A stretch of 64,000 nucleotides of DNA from Blautia parvula. GTDB lineage: Bacteria; Bacillota; Clostridia; Lachnospirales; Lachnospiraceae. The position numbers and the translations under genes were made by a program. A model generated the notes under the pieces. The model was given only the letters and a program-made list of their open reading frames with translations. It was not told where the DNA came from and ran no database searches. This document shows, piece by piece, positions 15,389-25,740 of this stretch. The stretch is from positions 2,698,001-2,762,000 of the forward strand of contig NZ_CP084061.1 in assembly GCF_020215665.1 (NCBI RefSeq), given 5' to 3'. Positions within the stretch are counted from its first letter, which is position 1. The number at the start of each line of letters is the position of its first letter.

Positions 15389-18300
15389 TTAAACTGCCAT
15401 TTTTTTATAAATATAACAATTCTGATGATTATGATCAAGCTGTAATGCTTCATCAAAGTATTCGGAAGCTTTTTGTTTTTCTCCCATACCAAGCTTTGCA
15501 AGGCCCATCAGATAAAAGCAATGTGCCTTATTCCTCACATTCATATCCTCTTCAAAAATAAGGAAATCCGGTAATGATACTGCGAAAAAGTCATCCTTCA
15601 TCTCATCATTTAAATGTCTTTCTCCGTAATCCATCAGCTTATTAAAGCACGCATATGCTTCTTTTGTATTTCCAAGCTCCAGATTTGCCAGACCCTTGTA
15701 AAGAATCATGTCTGCGGGCTGGTCGTAATAGTATAAAACGCCTGCAGGTTCATTTTCACCGATCCGGGCTTTTTCAAAGCACTCTGCTGCTTCTGCTTGG
15801 CTGCCAAGCATCTTTTTCACAATTCCCAGATAGTAGTACAGGTGATTATCCTTTGTGCCTTCCAGTTTTCCTTCTCCCAGATTATGGGGATAGATCATTG
15901 CTTTCTGAAGTAATTCCTCTGCCTGTTCATACTGAGCCTGAGCAATTTTTTCTTTTGCCATTTCCAGCAGTGCGATCTTATACTGGCCGGAAATTCTCCC
16001 TTCTGCGCCTTCCCACGGTCGGAATGTATGGGACATAATGGTTTCATATGCTTTTTTATGCATACCCGTAAGATTGTAGAGAGTAACAAATTCCAGCATC
16101 ACATCATCCCGCTCTGCCACAATATCCATATGTTTTTCATATCTCTCCAAACGCTCTGTGAACGGCACTCCCAGTTTCTTGTATAACTGGTCTAACTCCA
16201 AAAATACTCTTGAATCTGTCTCATCCAAAGCAAAAGCCTTTTCCATCTCTGTTTTTGCTTTCTGCAGATTTCCCTGCTTATTATAATAAGCAATTGACAG
16301 ATTTCTGTGTACTGTGGGATAACTATTATCCAGTGCTGTGGATTTTTCCCAAAGCCCGATTGCCTGCTCAAACTGCAGCTTATCATAATAGAGATTGCCG
16401 AGATAGTAATAAGCTTTTGCACCTTTTTGCAGTACACGGATCGCCTCTTTTAATACGGCAATGTCCTCTAATTTATTGGGGAAACAATAGATAGGGTTAC
16501 ATGCATCCGCTTCTTTGTACTCACTGATACATTTTTCCGTATTCCCCAGTTTTGCGTAATAGTAACCTTTGTAATAGGACAAAAGCGGATATGCCTTTGT
16601 GCACTGTTCCAAAATGGCAATTGCCTCCTCATAACACCCGGCATCTGCATAATCTCTTGCAGTCATCAGATAATTTTCCTGGAAATTGCGCATTAAACAA
16701 TTCATTTCTGAAAGTATTTCTGTATTATCCTCTTCTGATAACGCCAGTTCAAATCCGGACATATAATCAAATGCATCAACCTTTAAGTTTTCCGCAATCC
16801 AGTCTTTTGCCTCCTTTGTTCTTCCCAGTTTCCGAAAAATGACTGCTTTTAGAGCTCTTGCCTTTATATTATGGCTGTTCTTTACAAGCCCCTTTTCTAT
16901 TAGCTCTAAGGCTTCCTCATAATTTGCTCTTCCGGCCTCAATAGCTGCCAGATAATAAAAAGACATTTCCTGCTGTTCATTGCTCCAGGTTGCCTTGTAA
17001 AATGCATCGAAGGCTTCCTCCTTCCGGTCCTGATAAAACAGAACCAGTCCCAGATTGTAATAAGCCTCACTGTTAAAAGGATTCGGGCTTCGAAACGTCA
17101 GCCTCTTGATCGCCGCGCGGAAATGTTTTTCTGCCTCTGTAAAATTACCTCTTCTGAAAAGCAGCATACCGTAAGCATTGTTGATCCTGCTGTCGCCCGG
17201 ATCTCTTTTCAGACCTTCCAGATAATACGGGTCAGGAAGATAGGTGGCATGGCGGTGCTGTTCTATATGCTGGGCTGTCAATAGAAGCTCCTCATTGGTC
17301 ATGATCTCTTCCGGATTTTTAGCTGCCTCTGCCGGTTTTCCAAGTTCCGGTATTTCTTCCTTTTCCGGCTGATAAGATACCAGCAGTTTTTTTCCATGAT
17401 ATACAGAAACACAGATATCTTCTTTCTTTTTGACATCTGCCGGGATAGCTGCCTCAAAGATATCTGTTGGAGACAGAAAACCTTTTTTACGATAAATCTC
17501 CTGCCCGGCATTTGTCACAACTACTTCTGCGTCCTCATATCTCTGTGTCCCATATATGGTAACCCTGATTGTCTCACGGTCTATCTCTGCACCAAGTGCG
17601 GCATGGATCGTAGCATTCTTTACTGCGCCTACCTTTTTGTAAGGCATGAAATATTGTTTAAAGGTCTTTTCCTCAAATGGTTTCAGCCATGTAAAATCCG
17701 GCTGGTTTTCTGTATAAACGCCTGTCATCAATTCAATGTAAGGCCCGTCTTCGTCTGTCAGGCTTCTGTCCCATGCTTTTCCGAACTCCCCGCAGCCCCA
17801 CGTCCACTGTTTCTTACCCGGTGAAAAATGGTGGTCCGCTACATGAAGCAGCCCTGCCTCTTTCTGATAATCGTAACCGCCCACAAAATCATATTTTGAT
17901 GTCTCAGCCATATAGGATGTGGGTACCGGTATGTTCTTATATCTGGAGATATCCACACCTTCACTGTAGTCATGTTTGTAATATACACCTTTTGCAATGG
18001 GGAAACGTGATACATCCCTCTTGCCGTGATCATATACCGTATGAACATCCGGCGGAAAAACAGACTGTGTATGATCGTTGACCGGAACTGCCGGATTGGC
18101 CCACCATAAAAAGGTCTGCGGCATGGCAGTCCGGTTATAAAGCTGTCCCCGGATTTCAATATATGCTTTTCCCGGATACAGAGTAAAGGATGCGATTCCT
18201 TTTGTCCCATACATCTGGTCCACATCATTTACCATAAGTGTCTTACTTCCGTCTTCATGTTCACTGATCACATGGTCAACCGGCATATAAGTAGTCGGCC

Positions 18301-18670
18301 TGTGATGCTGGGGCCAGTTAAATTCAATCCCGCCTGAAATCCATGGGCCGGCAAGACCTACAAGAGCCGGTTTGATCACATGATTATAGTATACAAAATC
18401 ATAGTCGTTTGTCTTGTCATAGGCTCTCTGAATACGGCCACCCAGTTCGGGAAGGATCATAACCTTCAGGTATTCATTCTCCAGATAGACTGCATGCCAT
18501 GTCTTATCTTTCTTTTCATGGCTGATGATCTCTGTGGTAGGATAGGGATATACCTTTCCTGAACTGCCCTGATAAACCCTTTTCTCCAAAAACATTGGGT
18601 TCTTATCCGGTGCTCCCACCTCATATGTAGGAATCACAACTGATTCTTCCCATATTCTAACTGTATCCAT
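15389..18670 (-). CDS. DUF5107 and TPR-repeat protein
   Basis: 1093 residues from the ATG at 18670, which has an AAAGGAG site; the frame extends 22 codons further without one. The N-terminal ~400 residues match DUF5107: VMILPELGGRIQRAYDKTND, GPWISGGIEFNWPQHHRPTT and WWANPAVPVNDHTQSVFPPD. The look is of a galactose-mutarotase-like beta-sandwich (inference). Residues ~480-1080 are tandem TPR helices (YYNLGLVLFYQDRKEEAFDA, YYYLGNLYYDKLQFEQAIGL). No signal peptide, so cytoplasmic. It is the last gene of the galactan operon, 4 bp after the GH53 gene. Its role is unknown; family members recur in polysaccharide loci, so a glycan-processing enzyme with a TPR scaffold is possible. Confidence 0.85.
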   Translation of the reverse strand: MDTVRIWEESVVIPTYEVGAPDKNPMFLEKRVYQGSSGKVYPYPTTEIISHEKKDKTWHAVYLENEYLKVMILPELGGRIQRAYDKTNDYDFVYYNHVIKPALVGLAGPWISGGIEFNWPQHHRPTTYMPVDHVISEHEDGSKTLMVNDVDQMYGTKGIASFTLYPGKAYIEIRGQLYNRTAMPQTFLWWANPAVPVNDHTQSVFPPDVHTVYDHGKRDVSRFPIAKGVYYKHDYSEGVDISRYKNIPVPTSYMAETSKYDFVGGYDYQKEAGLLHVADHHFSPGKKQWTWGCGEFGKAWDRSLTDEDGPYIELMTGVYTENQPDFTWLKPFEEKTFKQYFMPYKKVGAVKNATIHAALGAEIDRETIRVTIYGTQRYEDAEVVVTNAGQEIYRKKGFLSPTDIFEAAIPADVKKKEDICVSVYHGKKLLVSYQPEKEEIPELGKPAEAAKNPEEIMTNEELLLTAQHIEQHRHATYLPDPYYLEGLKRDPGDSRINNAYGMLLFRRGNFTEAEKHFRAAIKRLTFRSPNPFNSEAYYNLGLVLFYQDRKEEAFDAFYKATWSNEQQEMSFYYLAAIEAGRANYEEALELIEKGLVKNSHNIKARALKAVIFRKLGRTKEAKDWIAENLKVDAFDYMSGFELALSEEDNTEILSEMNCLMRNFQENYLMTARDYADAGCYEEAIAILEQCTKAYPLLSYYKGYYYAKLGNTEKCISEYKEADACNPIYCFPNKLEDIAVLKEAIRVLQKGAKAYYYLGNLYYDKLQFEQAIGLWEKSTALDNSYPTVHRNLSIAYYNKQGNLQKAKTEMEKAFALDETDSRVFLELDQLYKKLGVPFTERLERYEKHMDIVAERDDVMLEFVTLYNLTGMHKKAYETIMSHTFRPWEGAEGRISGQYKIALLEMAKEKIAQAQYEQAEELLQKAMIYPHNLGEGKLEGTKDNHLYYYLGIVKKMLGSQAEAAECFEKARIGENEPAGVLYYYDQPADMILYKGLANLELGNTKEAYACFNKLMDYGERHLNDEMKDDFFAVSLPDFLIFEEDMNVRNKAHCFYLMGLAKLGMGEKQKASEYFDEALQLDHNHQNCYIYKKMAV

Positions 18671-18674
18671 CCTC

Positions 18675-21600
18675 TTATTCTCCTTTATTTCTATCTTTCT
18701 TTCTGCCTTTCTTTGCGAAAACGCCCAACGCTGCAATACCTGACGCTGTCATCAGACAAAGATAAATACCTGTCTGTGTCTCATCCCCCGTCTTTGCCGC
18801 CTTCGCAGACTTATTCTGCAGATTACTGCTGTTTCCCGGTTTGGTTTTATTACCTACGCCGGCTGTATTGCCCGGTTTCTGTATAGCACCCGGCTTTGAT
18901 GTATGATCCGGCTTTGGTTTATCATCCTGGTTTGGCGTACTATCCGGTTTTGGCGTATCATCCGGGTTCGATGTATCGTCCGGTTTCAGCGTATCATCCG
19001 GATTCGGCATATCATCCGAGTTCGGCGTATCGTCCGGCTTTGGTTTATCATCCGGGTCCGGCGTATCATCCGGCTTTGGCGTTTCCTCTTTTACAAACAC
19101 CGCCGCAAAACTCCGGTCCTCATTAAGCACAGTCATATAATCCGGATTGGTGGAAATCACAATCTCTTCCTCATTGCCGTCCACCCATTTTACAAAACGG
19201 TATCCTTCTGCCGGACTTGCAATCAGGTGCCAGTCTGCGGTTCCCTTCTCCTCATCTGCCCCCATCAGGACAGCCTCCACGCTTCCGCCCTCCTGTGGGA
19301 TTGCCCTCACATCTGCTTTCGGTGCTGTAAAATCCGGCTTCTCATCCGGTTCTTCATAGCTGGGTTCATACTGTCTCAGATACCCTAATTCCACCTGGTC
19401 CGCAACAGCCCAGTCCGAACCGGCTGTATCTGCGTAGAATCCAATACTGCACACCTCTTCCTCCAGTGAAAAGACAAGACTGACCGGGCTATAACCGCCG
19501 CTGGGCTGAATTGTCGTACTGCCGATGATCTCTCCCGAACTATCCTTCGCATACAGACAGAAATCCTGACTGATTCCTGAGTACACATATGCCCGCAGAA
19601 GGTAATTTCCCGGTTCCAGACCGCTCATCTGCTGGCTGACATCCCCCGCAAAGGCTTCATCCAGCCAAAACGAAAGTCCGTATTGTCCCTCAAAAGCACC
19701 TCCAAATGTACTTCTGTCCTGCCTGATCACACTGGAACCACTGGCCTCATTGGATGTCGCTTCGATTTCCCAGCCGGCCGGTACTTTATCCCATTCATCT
19801 TCCGGGTTTGCCGGAAGCTCAAAGCCCGGGTTCTGTACCTCTATCTTATCCGGCAGAACCAATACATCTGCTTTTGTCTGCTCTCCATACACAATCTCCA
19901 TAGTCAGGGCAGCACTTTTCATATATCCTTCTTTTTCCGCCTGCACGGTATAGGTCCCGGATGTCATTTCCGCAATACTGTAACATCCGTTTTCATCTGT
20001 TACAGCCTCATAGGTATCTGTACCGCTGATGGCAATAGTCACCCCTTCGGCCGGCATTCCGTTGGAATCCATCACTTTTCCGCGCACGGATCCCATGTCT
20101 TTTTTCAGTACAACATTCTCTGCCTGTGTACTCTGTCCAAGCAGTACCTCTGCCTCGTACTCCTGTTCCACATACCCTGCTTTCGATATGTTGAGTTTAT
20201 ATATTTTGGCCGCATCTTTTTCCGTTTTCAGATGAGAGAGGGTGTAAACTCCATTCTCGTCTGTAAATGTCAAAACCGTGATATCATCTGCCATGGCGCT
20301 CACTCTGACATCTGCCAGGGGATTCTCCTCCTGATCCAGTACCTTGCCGGTAATACTTCCTGAATTTAATATTATCTGAAAATCCACATGGGAAAGAGTC
20401 TCTCCTAAAGCCAGTGTTTTCTCTGTTTTTTCCGACGCATCATATCCTGCTGCCTCTGCCCAGATTTCCCATGTACCTGCAGGAATATCCTGCATGGTGT
20501 AGCCGCCTTCTGCATCTGTAACCGTTTCAAAGACATGCGTTCCATCAGACGCATAGACTGCCGCATTCTCCACACCGGTTCCGGAATCATCCAGCACCTT
20601 TCCTGACAGGACAGCACCCTTTAACTCCAGACTGCATACCGTGTTTTTTCCCTTTTCAATTTCCAGGCTTTCCAGATTCCCTGCATATTCCATTCCATCC
20701 ACCAAAAGCTCTATGTTGTAAGAGCCTTCCGGTATATTTCCCAGGTAAAAGTATCCGTAGGCATCTGTCTGAATATGGTGGTCAATACCGTTCAGTCTGA
20801 GCAATCCCTCAATCCTGTTCACACCTTCTGTATTTTGTCCCGCTTTTACAAGCCTTCCGGAAATACCGCCTTCTGCATAGCCTGCCTGGCTGTCCCGGTA
20901 CACCTGCCCTACCGGCAGAAGCTTATGCTCAAAGTCAAACAACGTTGTATTGGAGATCACATTGATATCCGGTTCGTCCGTAGCCTCCAGCATTGCCCAG
21001 CCTACGCCTCTCTGTTCTACCATGACCGGATCCCAATACAAGTCTCCCAGGCAGCGCCCGTCTATTACACTTTTCAGTCCGTTGAACAGATCTGCCATAA
21101 AGTTTTTCTGTCCCTCCGGTGTACTTCCATAGGTTCCTTCCTGGCTGTAACATCCGTTATCCGATAACTGCCCCGGCTGGCCGTTTGGCAGCACCGGATT
21201 AAAATTATATCCTGTTTCCATGATCATGATGTCTTTATCATACCGCTCCACCATATCATTGCAGAACGCCACAATGGTATCTACATCACAGTCTGTCCAA
21301 AACGGATAATAAGAAGGTCCGATGATATCATAGGGAACTCCAAAGGATTCACAATTATCAAAAAAGCCTGTATATTTTGAGCTGTCACCTGCACCATCCA
21401 GATGGATAATAACCTTTGTTTCCGGCGATGCCGCTTTCACGGCATTGCTTCCGCTGGTCAAAAAGCGGGCAAGATACTTCCAGTTTTCCGAAGATGCCTT
21501 TCCGTAAGGGAATAACATGCCACTCTGTATCTCATTTCCGAGAGACACAAAAGCCGGCACGGTTCCCTGGCTTTCCATTTCTTTCATGACTTCATAGGTA

Positions 21601-22556
21601 TAGTCATACACAAGACTGCAGAGTTTATCAACCGCATCTTCTTCTGACATACCTTCAATCTGTTCCTGCCATTCTTTCGGTATATTCTGGGTCTCACCAT
21701 TGCTCCAGTAATCGCTGTAATGGAAAGAGAGTTCCAATTCCATTCCCTTATCCGAAGCTCTTTTGGCCAGAGATAAGATATCCGGCAGATCCTGATACCC
21801 TTCTTTACAGTAGTAGGTTCCGTTTCCCTTACCTTTTCCCGGTGCATTGTAAAGCCTCAGCCTTGCAAAATTGAAACCACTGTCTGCCAAGATCTGAAGT
21901 GCGTCTTTTGGGCTTCCGTTCTCATCATAAAAGACAGCCCCTGAATCTTCCAGCCAGGTCAGTTCCGAGATATCTCCGCCTTTTAAAAATTCATAAGGCG
22001 TTTCCTGGTTTGTTTCTCTGACCAGATTCAGATTATCCAGCTTCATCCAGTTTCCGGCATATGCGTCTGTGCGAAGTCCAATCCTAAGTGCACCGTCTTC
22101 TTTCACCTCAATGCCCCGGACCGTGACACCCCGCCATCCTTTCGTAACCCCGCCTTCACTTACAGGTATCATAGTAGAGGCATAAGACTGTCCGCTTCCG
22201 CCTGCGTAAAGACTGCAGGACTTCTGGCCGCCGCCATTTTGTGCATAGGCGGTCAGATAATAATAGCCCGGCTCAAGCCCCTTAACATCCTGATAAATGT
22301 CCACATGATAATCGCTTTCTGCCCAACAGGCCAGGTTGTAATTTCCATCCTGCGCATCGTTTTCACTCCACGCCGGCTTTACTGCCCCGGCGGTGGTATC
22401 CGCACTTTTTGTCCAGCCGTCCAGTCCTTCGCCGGTCTCCCATATTTCAAAGGAAGGATTTATGATTTCCCCTGTTTCCCCCGCGTGGACAGCCACTCCC
22501 CTCATACAGCCTATGAGTATCAGGCTCATTATAAGAAATACTTTTATTTTTCTCAT
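18675..22556 (-). CDS. Cell-wall-anchored GH53 endo-beta-1,4-galactanase with CBM61-like modules
   Basis: 1293 residues: signal peptide (1-25), a CBM61-like galactan-binding module (~30-180), a GH53 barrel (~188-570), four carboxypeptidase-regulatory-like beta-sandwich repeats (~575-900), a second CBM61-like module (NPGFELPANPEDEW), and a bacterial repeat domain (YRFVKWVDG). A proline/aspartate-rich spacer and a wall anchor follow (AAKTGDE, hydrophobic helix, RKKDRNKGE). Catalytic residues are E342 (SLGNEIQSG, acid/base) and E447 (MIMETGYNF, nucleophile). By family it cuts beta-1,4-galactan side chains of pectin outside the cell; products would feed the ABC importer and GH35. Ribosome site AGGAG. 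Confidence 0.93.
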   Translation of the reverse strand: MRKIKVFLIMSLILIGCMRGVAVHAGETGEIINPSFEIWETGEGLDGWTKSADTTAGAVKPAWSENDAQDGNYNLACWAESDYHVDIYQDVKGLEPGYYYLTAYAQNGGGQKSCSLYAGGSGQSYASTMIPVSEGGVTKGWRGVTVRGIEVKEDGALRIGLRTDAYAGNWMKLDNLNLVRETNQETPYEFLKGGDISELTWLEDSGAVFYDENGSPKDALQILADSGFNFARLRLYNAPGKGKGNGTYYCKEGYQDLPDILSLAKRASDKGMELELSFHYSDYWSNGETQNIPKEWQEQIEGMSEEDAVDKLCSLVYDYTYEVMKEMESQGTVPAFVSLGNEIQSGMLFPYGKASSENWKYLARFLTSGSNAVKAASPETKVIIHLDGAGDSSKYTGFFDNCESFGVPYDIIGPSYYPFWTDCDVDTIVAFCNDMVERYDKDIMIMETGYNFNPVLPNGQPGQLSDNGCYSQEGTYGSTPEGQKNFMADLFNGLKSVIDGRCLGDLYWDPVMVEQRGVGWAMLEATDEPDINVISNTTLFDFEHKLLPVGQVYRDSQAGYAEGGISGRLVKAGQNTEGVNRIEGLLRLNGIDHHIQTDAYGYFYLGNIPEGSYNIELLVDGMEYAGNLESLEIEKGKNTVCSLELKGAVLSGKVLDDSGTGVENAAVYASDGTHVFETVTDAEGGYTMQDIPAGTWEIWAEAAGYDASEKTEKTLALGETLSHVDFQIILNSGSITGKVLDQEENPLADVRVSAMADDITVLTFTDENGVYTLSHLKTEKDAAKIYKLNISKAGYVEQEYEAEVLLGQSTQAENVVLKKDMGSVRGKVMDSNGMPAEGVTIAISGTDTYEAVTDENGCYSIAEMTSGTYTVQAEKEGYMKSAALTMEIVYGEQTKADVLVLPDKIEVQNPGFELPANPEDEWDKVPAGWEIEATSNEASGSSVIRQDRSTFGGAFEGQYGLSFWLDEAFAGDVSQQMSGLEPGNYLLRAYVYSGISQDFCLYAKDSSGEIIGSTTIQPSGGYSPVSLVFSLEEEVCSIGFYADTAGSDWAVADQVELGYLRQYEPSYEEPDEKPDFTAPKADVRAIPQEGGSVEAVLMGADEEKGTADWHLIASPAEGYRFVKWVDGNEEEIVISTNPDYMTVLNEDRSFAAVFVKEETPKPDDTPDPDDKPKPDDTPNSDDMPNPDDTLKPDDTSNPDDTPKPDSTPNQDDKPKPDHTSKPGAIQKPGNTAGVGNKTKPGNSSNLQNKSAKAAKTGDETQTGIYLCLMTASGIAALGVFAKKGRKKDRNKGE
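18890..19085 (-). repeat. Degenerate tandem repeat encoding a P-x-x-D-D spacer
   Basis: About 200 bp of imperfect 12-24 bp repeats inside the galactanase gene, encoding TPKPDDTPDPDDKPKPDD-type units. This is an extended wall-spanning linker before the anchor; repeat number is likely to vary between strains. Confidence 0.8.
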
Positions 22557-22603
22557 AGAATGGTCTCCTGTCTATGACTTTATCGTTATCATCCGCCGCA
22601 CCT

Positions 22604-24889
22604 TTATCTCAGAACGAATTCATACACCGGGCATAATTCCACACGCTCCAATTCCCCAATGTATGCCTCTGCATTCTCCATGCGGGCTGCCATTGCAGAT
22701 TCCACGTTGACATTCGCCCCCACCCTAAGCGGGGTAATGGTAAGTGTAAGCGGATGTTCTTTCAGCTCTTCTTCAAAGGTCCTCACTCCAAATTCCCACA
22801 CATCTCCATTGCAGAAATTGTCATTCACCATGGTTCCGTTGATAAATAAATGGCCGATATCTCCCTGATAGCGAATCTGCACCAGTAAATCTTTAAGACC
22901 GTCCATGAAATTCTCCGGAAGTTTTACCGTAAACCTGGTGGCTGCTGTCTGAACGACTTTGGCTGAAAGTTCCCTTTCCTGCGTATCCGCTTTCCAGATA
23001 TCAAAAACAGGATCTGTCTCATCTGCCCTCACCACGTTTTCATTGCCGCAAAAACCATCCTTCGGATAAGAATACATTCTGTTTGCAGCCATTCTCGACT
23101 CAAGGCGGATTCCATCTTCTGTTTCCATAATGGCCCCATGGGCAAACAGCAGGGTCTGGTCTTTCAGAAGATACATCTGATTTGCCATATCCCGGTTTAG
23201 GCAGAGGATATTTAAGACTCTGTCGCCTTTGGCAATCCGGAACAGTTCCGCTGCCTGATCTTCCTCACACCTCAGCACACCATCTGCCCCCGGATTCCCG
23301 CCGCATATCTGAACACCCTCCTCAAAATAAAAGGCAGCCTTCATCCCTTCCGGTTTCAGGAATACATAGGTAATATCCCCGCCCCTTTCCAGTCTGGTTA
23401 TTGGCTGGGCTGTGGCTTTTTCCAGCAAAATGCCATCCATATCCATGTAAAACGGCAGAATACAATTTTCTTCCCCGGCCAGGTCCAGATGGTCAAACAC
23501 GATTTCCCCGTCTTTTGTCTGGATCGTGACTGTCTCATTTTGTTTTGGCTTTGCAGTCTCGTGATCCTGGAAATTATTGATAAACAGGAACCCTTTTTCC
23601 CCATCTGTACGGACTGCAAACCTGAGTGTATCCAAATCCTTCGCTTCTATGAAAGACGCTCCCTTTGGCAGAACGGTTTCCATCTGACACAGCGTTTCTC
23701 CAAATGTTCTGCAGAAAAAATGCATGGTCTTTAATCTCTCATAGGATTCCCTGATCTGTCCGAACTCTCCAAGTGCCGCCTGATAATCATAAGACATCTT
23801 CGGTACCTGGGATTCATTCATAAAGGTACCGTGTTTTCCCAGCGGGTTTGTGCCGCCCTGAAATACATAATATCCAAGGAAATTACAGCCGGATGCAATC
23901 TTAATATTGGCCATGGCATCCACACTCTTATATGGCAGTATAAAACGGTAGTTGTAAGTACACATCATGCCGCCGCCCATTTCACAGCATGCATATGGTC
24001 TGGTCTCCGGTTCGTAAGCCGGTTTAAAATCGCTGGTGACCACTGCACCATTGTGATGGAAATCCTGATAGACATACTCTTCTGTGCTGGGATGTTCTCC
24101 CCTGTCCCCGTAAAACAGCCATGGACGGTATGCGTACCCGCCCCACAGAGGCATCATGACAGATGGCGTAATGGCACCACCCCATCCTGTACAGGTGTAA
24201 AAGGGAGTGATGATCCCGCATTTCTTCGCTTCTTCCTGAAGCGTGAGCATATAAGTCTCTCCCTCATCTCCCCCGAATACCCACTCTTCGGAAATACCTG
24301 TGGTGATTTCCCAGGGTGCGGATGAATGCATATATTCATTATCAATCTGTGCCGCAATAATGGGTCCTCCATCTTTATAAAGAAGTCCCTGAATCTGCTC
24401 AGATATTTTTCCGTATAACCGTCTTACATAGAACAGGAAACCTTCACTTAATTTCCGAACTTCAAAGGGTTTACCGTACATCCAGTCCGGGATTCCCCCG
24501 TTTCTCACCTCACCGTGGTCAAACGGTCCGATACGCAGGATCACATAGATTCCGTGTTTCCCGCAGAGTTCAATAAATTTTCTCAGATTTCTGCACCCTT
24601 CAAAGTCGAAGATACCCTCCTCCTCCTCATGGTGAATCCAGAAAACATAAGTGGCGATCACATTGATCCCGCACATTTTCATTTTAATGATCTCGTCTTC
24701 CCAGCGGCTCTCATGACATCTGCTGAAATGAAACTCACCGCTTATGCCAAAAAACGGTTTCCCGTCCACTTTCATATAATAATTTGTAAATGAGATCTGC
24801 TCTCCGGATGGGTTTTCTCCCTGGAAATTTTCCCCCAGAGAGTAAAATTCTTTTTTGTCAAACTCTGCAATCGATACGTGATGATTCAT
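22604..24889 (-). CDS. GH35 beta-galactosidase
   Basis: 761 residues with a GH35 barrel: FFGISGEFHFSRCHESRWED, GINVIATYVFWIHHE, YVILRIGPFDHGE, acid/base E185 in AAQIDNEY, and probable nucleophile E303 in YACCEMGGG. The last motif departs from the usual E-F/Y-W form, so the nucleophile assignment is less sure. Beta-sandwich domains follow. No signal peptide, so it acts on imported beta-galactosides, probably galacto-oligosaccharides released by GH53. It follows the permease genes by 14 bp. The Bacillus galactan operon uses a GH42 enzyme in this place; here it is GH35. Confidence 0.9.
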   Translation of the reverse strand: MNHHVSIAEFDKKEFYSLGENFQGENPSGEQISFTNYYMKVDGKPFFGISGEFHFSRCHESRWEDEIIKMKMCGINVIATYVFWIHHEEEEGIFDFEGCRNLRKFIELCGKHGIYVILRIGPFDHGEVRNGGIPDWMYGKPFEVRKLSEGFLFYVRRLYGKISEQIQGLLYKDGGPIIAAQIDNEYMHSSAPWEITTGISEEWVFGGDEGETYMLTLQEEAKKCGIITPFYTCTGWGGAITPSVMMPLWGGYAYRPWLFYGDRGEHPSTEEYVYQDFHHNGAVVTSDFKPAYEPETRPYACCEMGGGMMCTYNYRFILPYKSVDAMANIKIASGCNFLGYYVFQGGTNPLGKHGTFMNESQVPKMSYDYQAALGEFGQIRESYERLKTMHFFCRTFGETLCQMETVLPKGASFIEAKDLDTLRFAVRTDGEKGFLFINNFQDHETAKPKQNETVTIQTKDGEIVFDHLDLAGEENCILPFYMDMDGILLEKATAQPITRLERGGDITYVFLKPEGMKAAFYFEEGVQICGGNPGADGVLRCEEDQAAELFRIAKGDRVLNILCLNRDMANQMYLLKDQTLLFAHGAIMETEDGIRLESRMAANRMYSYPKDGFCGNENVVRADETDPVFDIWKADTQERELSAKVVQTAATRFTVKLPENFMDGLKDLLVQIRYQGDIGHLFINGTMVNDNFCNGDVWEFGVRTFEEELKEHPLTLTITPLRVGANVNVESAMAARMENAEAYIGELERVELCPVYEFVLR

Positions 24890-24903
24890 TTCTTTCTCTC
24901 CTT

Positions 24904-25740
24904 CTATTCCTTCACAGCCGCTCCGCTCAAAGAGGTGATCAGGGTTTTCTGTGTCACGATAAAATAAATAATAAATGGTATTGCAATGATCAGAGAACCG
25001 GCTGAAAATGTTGCAAACATGTTTTTCTTTTCTGTGACAAATCCAAATAATCCCTGTGCAATGGTCTGCACATTGGACGACCGGAGCACCAATTTCGGAA
25101 AAATAAAATCCATCCAGGGCGCAATAAAGCTTGTGATCGTCAGCAATACGATGATGGGCCTTGACACCGGCAGGATCACTTTTGCAAAAATCTGGAAATG
25201 CCCGGCTCCGTCAATTCTCGCCGCCTCATCCAGGCTTTTGGAAACCGTATCCATATAACTCTTTACCATCCAGGTATTATAGGGAATATTCCCCGCCAGA
25301 TAAACCAGCACCAGCCCCCATAATGTATTCAGACCCCCGATTCTTAACAGGATCACATAGATTGCAACCATCCCCACAAAGGATGGGAATATCTGTAAGA
25401 TCAAGAGCGACATCATAAGTGATTTCTTAAACACAAAACGGAATCTGGAAAATACATAGGCGCTTAATGCACAGATAAATACTGTGCTGACTGTTGTTGC
25501 CACCGCTACAATAAGCGTGTTGCGAAACCAAAGCGGAAAATCCGTTTTTTGAAATAAGTAAATAAAATTTTTTATCGTCACCCCATTCCCAAATGGAATA
25601 ATACTCAGGGATGCGATATTCTGCTGCGGTGAAAAGGCTGCTGCCGCCACATAAACCAGAGGATACACCACAAACAGGCTGGTACCGATCAGAAACACCC
25701 ATACAAGTACGGAAGTAAATATTTTTCCACTCTTTCCCAT
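24904..25740 (-). CDS. Galacto-oligosaccharide ABC transporter permease (MalG/GanQ type)
   Basis: 278 residues with six membrane segments and the EAA loop DEAARIDGAGHFQIFAKVIL; the C-terminus LITSLSGAAVKE is typical of MalG-type subunits. Its ATG overlaps the stop of the preceding permease (TAATG), so the two are translationally coupled. Order in the operon is binding protein, MalF, MalG, GH35, GH53, as in Bacillus ganSPQAB. No ATPase is encoded locally. Confidence 0.92.
   Translation of the reverse strand: MGKSGKIFTSVLVWVFLIGTSLFVVYPLVYVAAAAFSPQQNIASLSIIPFGNGVTIKNFIYLFQKTDFPLWFRNTLIVAVATTVSTVFICALSAYVFSRFRFVFKKSLMMSLLILQIFPSFVGMVAIYVILLRIGGLNTLWGLVLVYLAGNIPYNTWMVKSYMDTVSKSLDEAARIDGAGHFQIFAKVILPVSRPIIVLLTITSFIAPWMDFIFPKLVLRSSNVQTIAQGLFGFVTEKKNMFATFSAGSLIIAIPFIIYFIVTQKTLITSLSGAAVKE

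Noticed and set aside
18903-19388. Plus-strand frame with repetitive I/R/W-rich protein
   Set aside because: It is the mirror of the P-x-x-D-D repeat spacer in the GH53 gene; the composition results from the repeat, not from selection.
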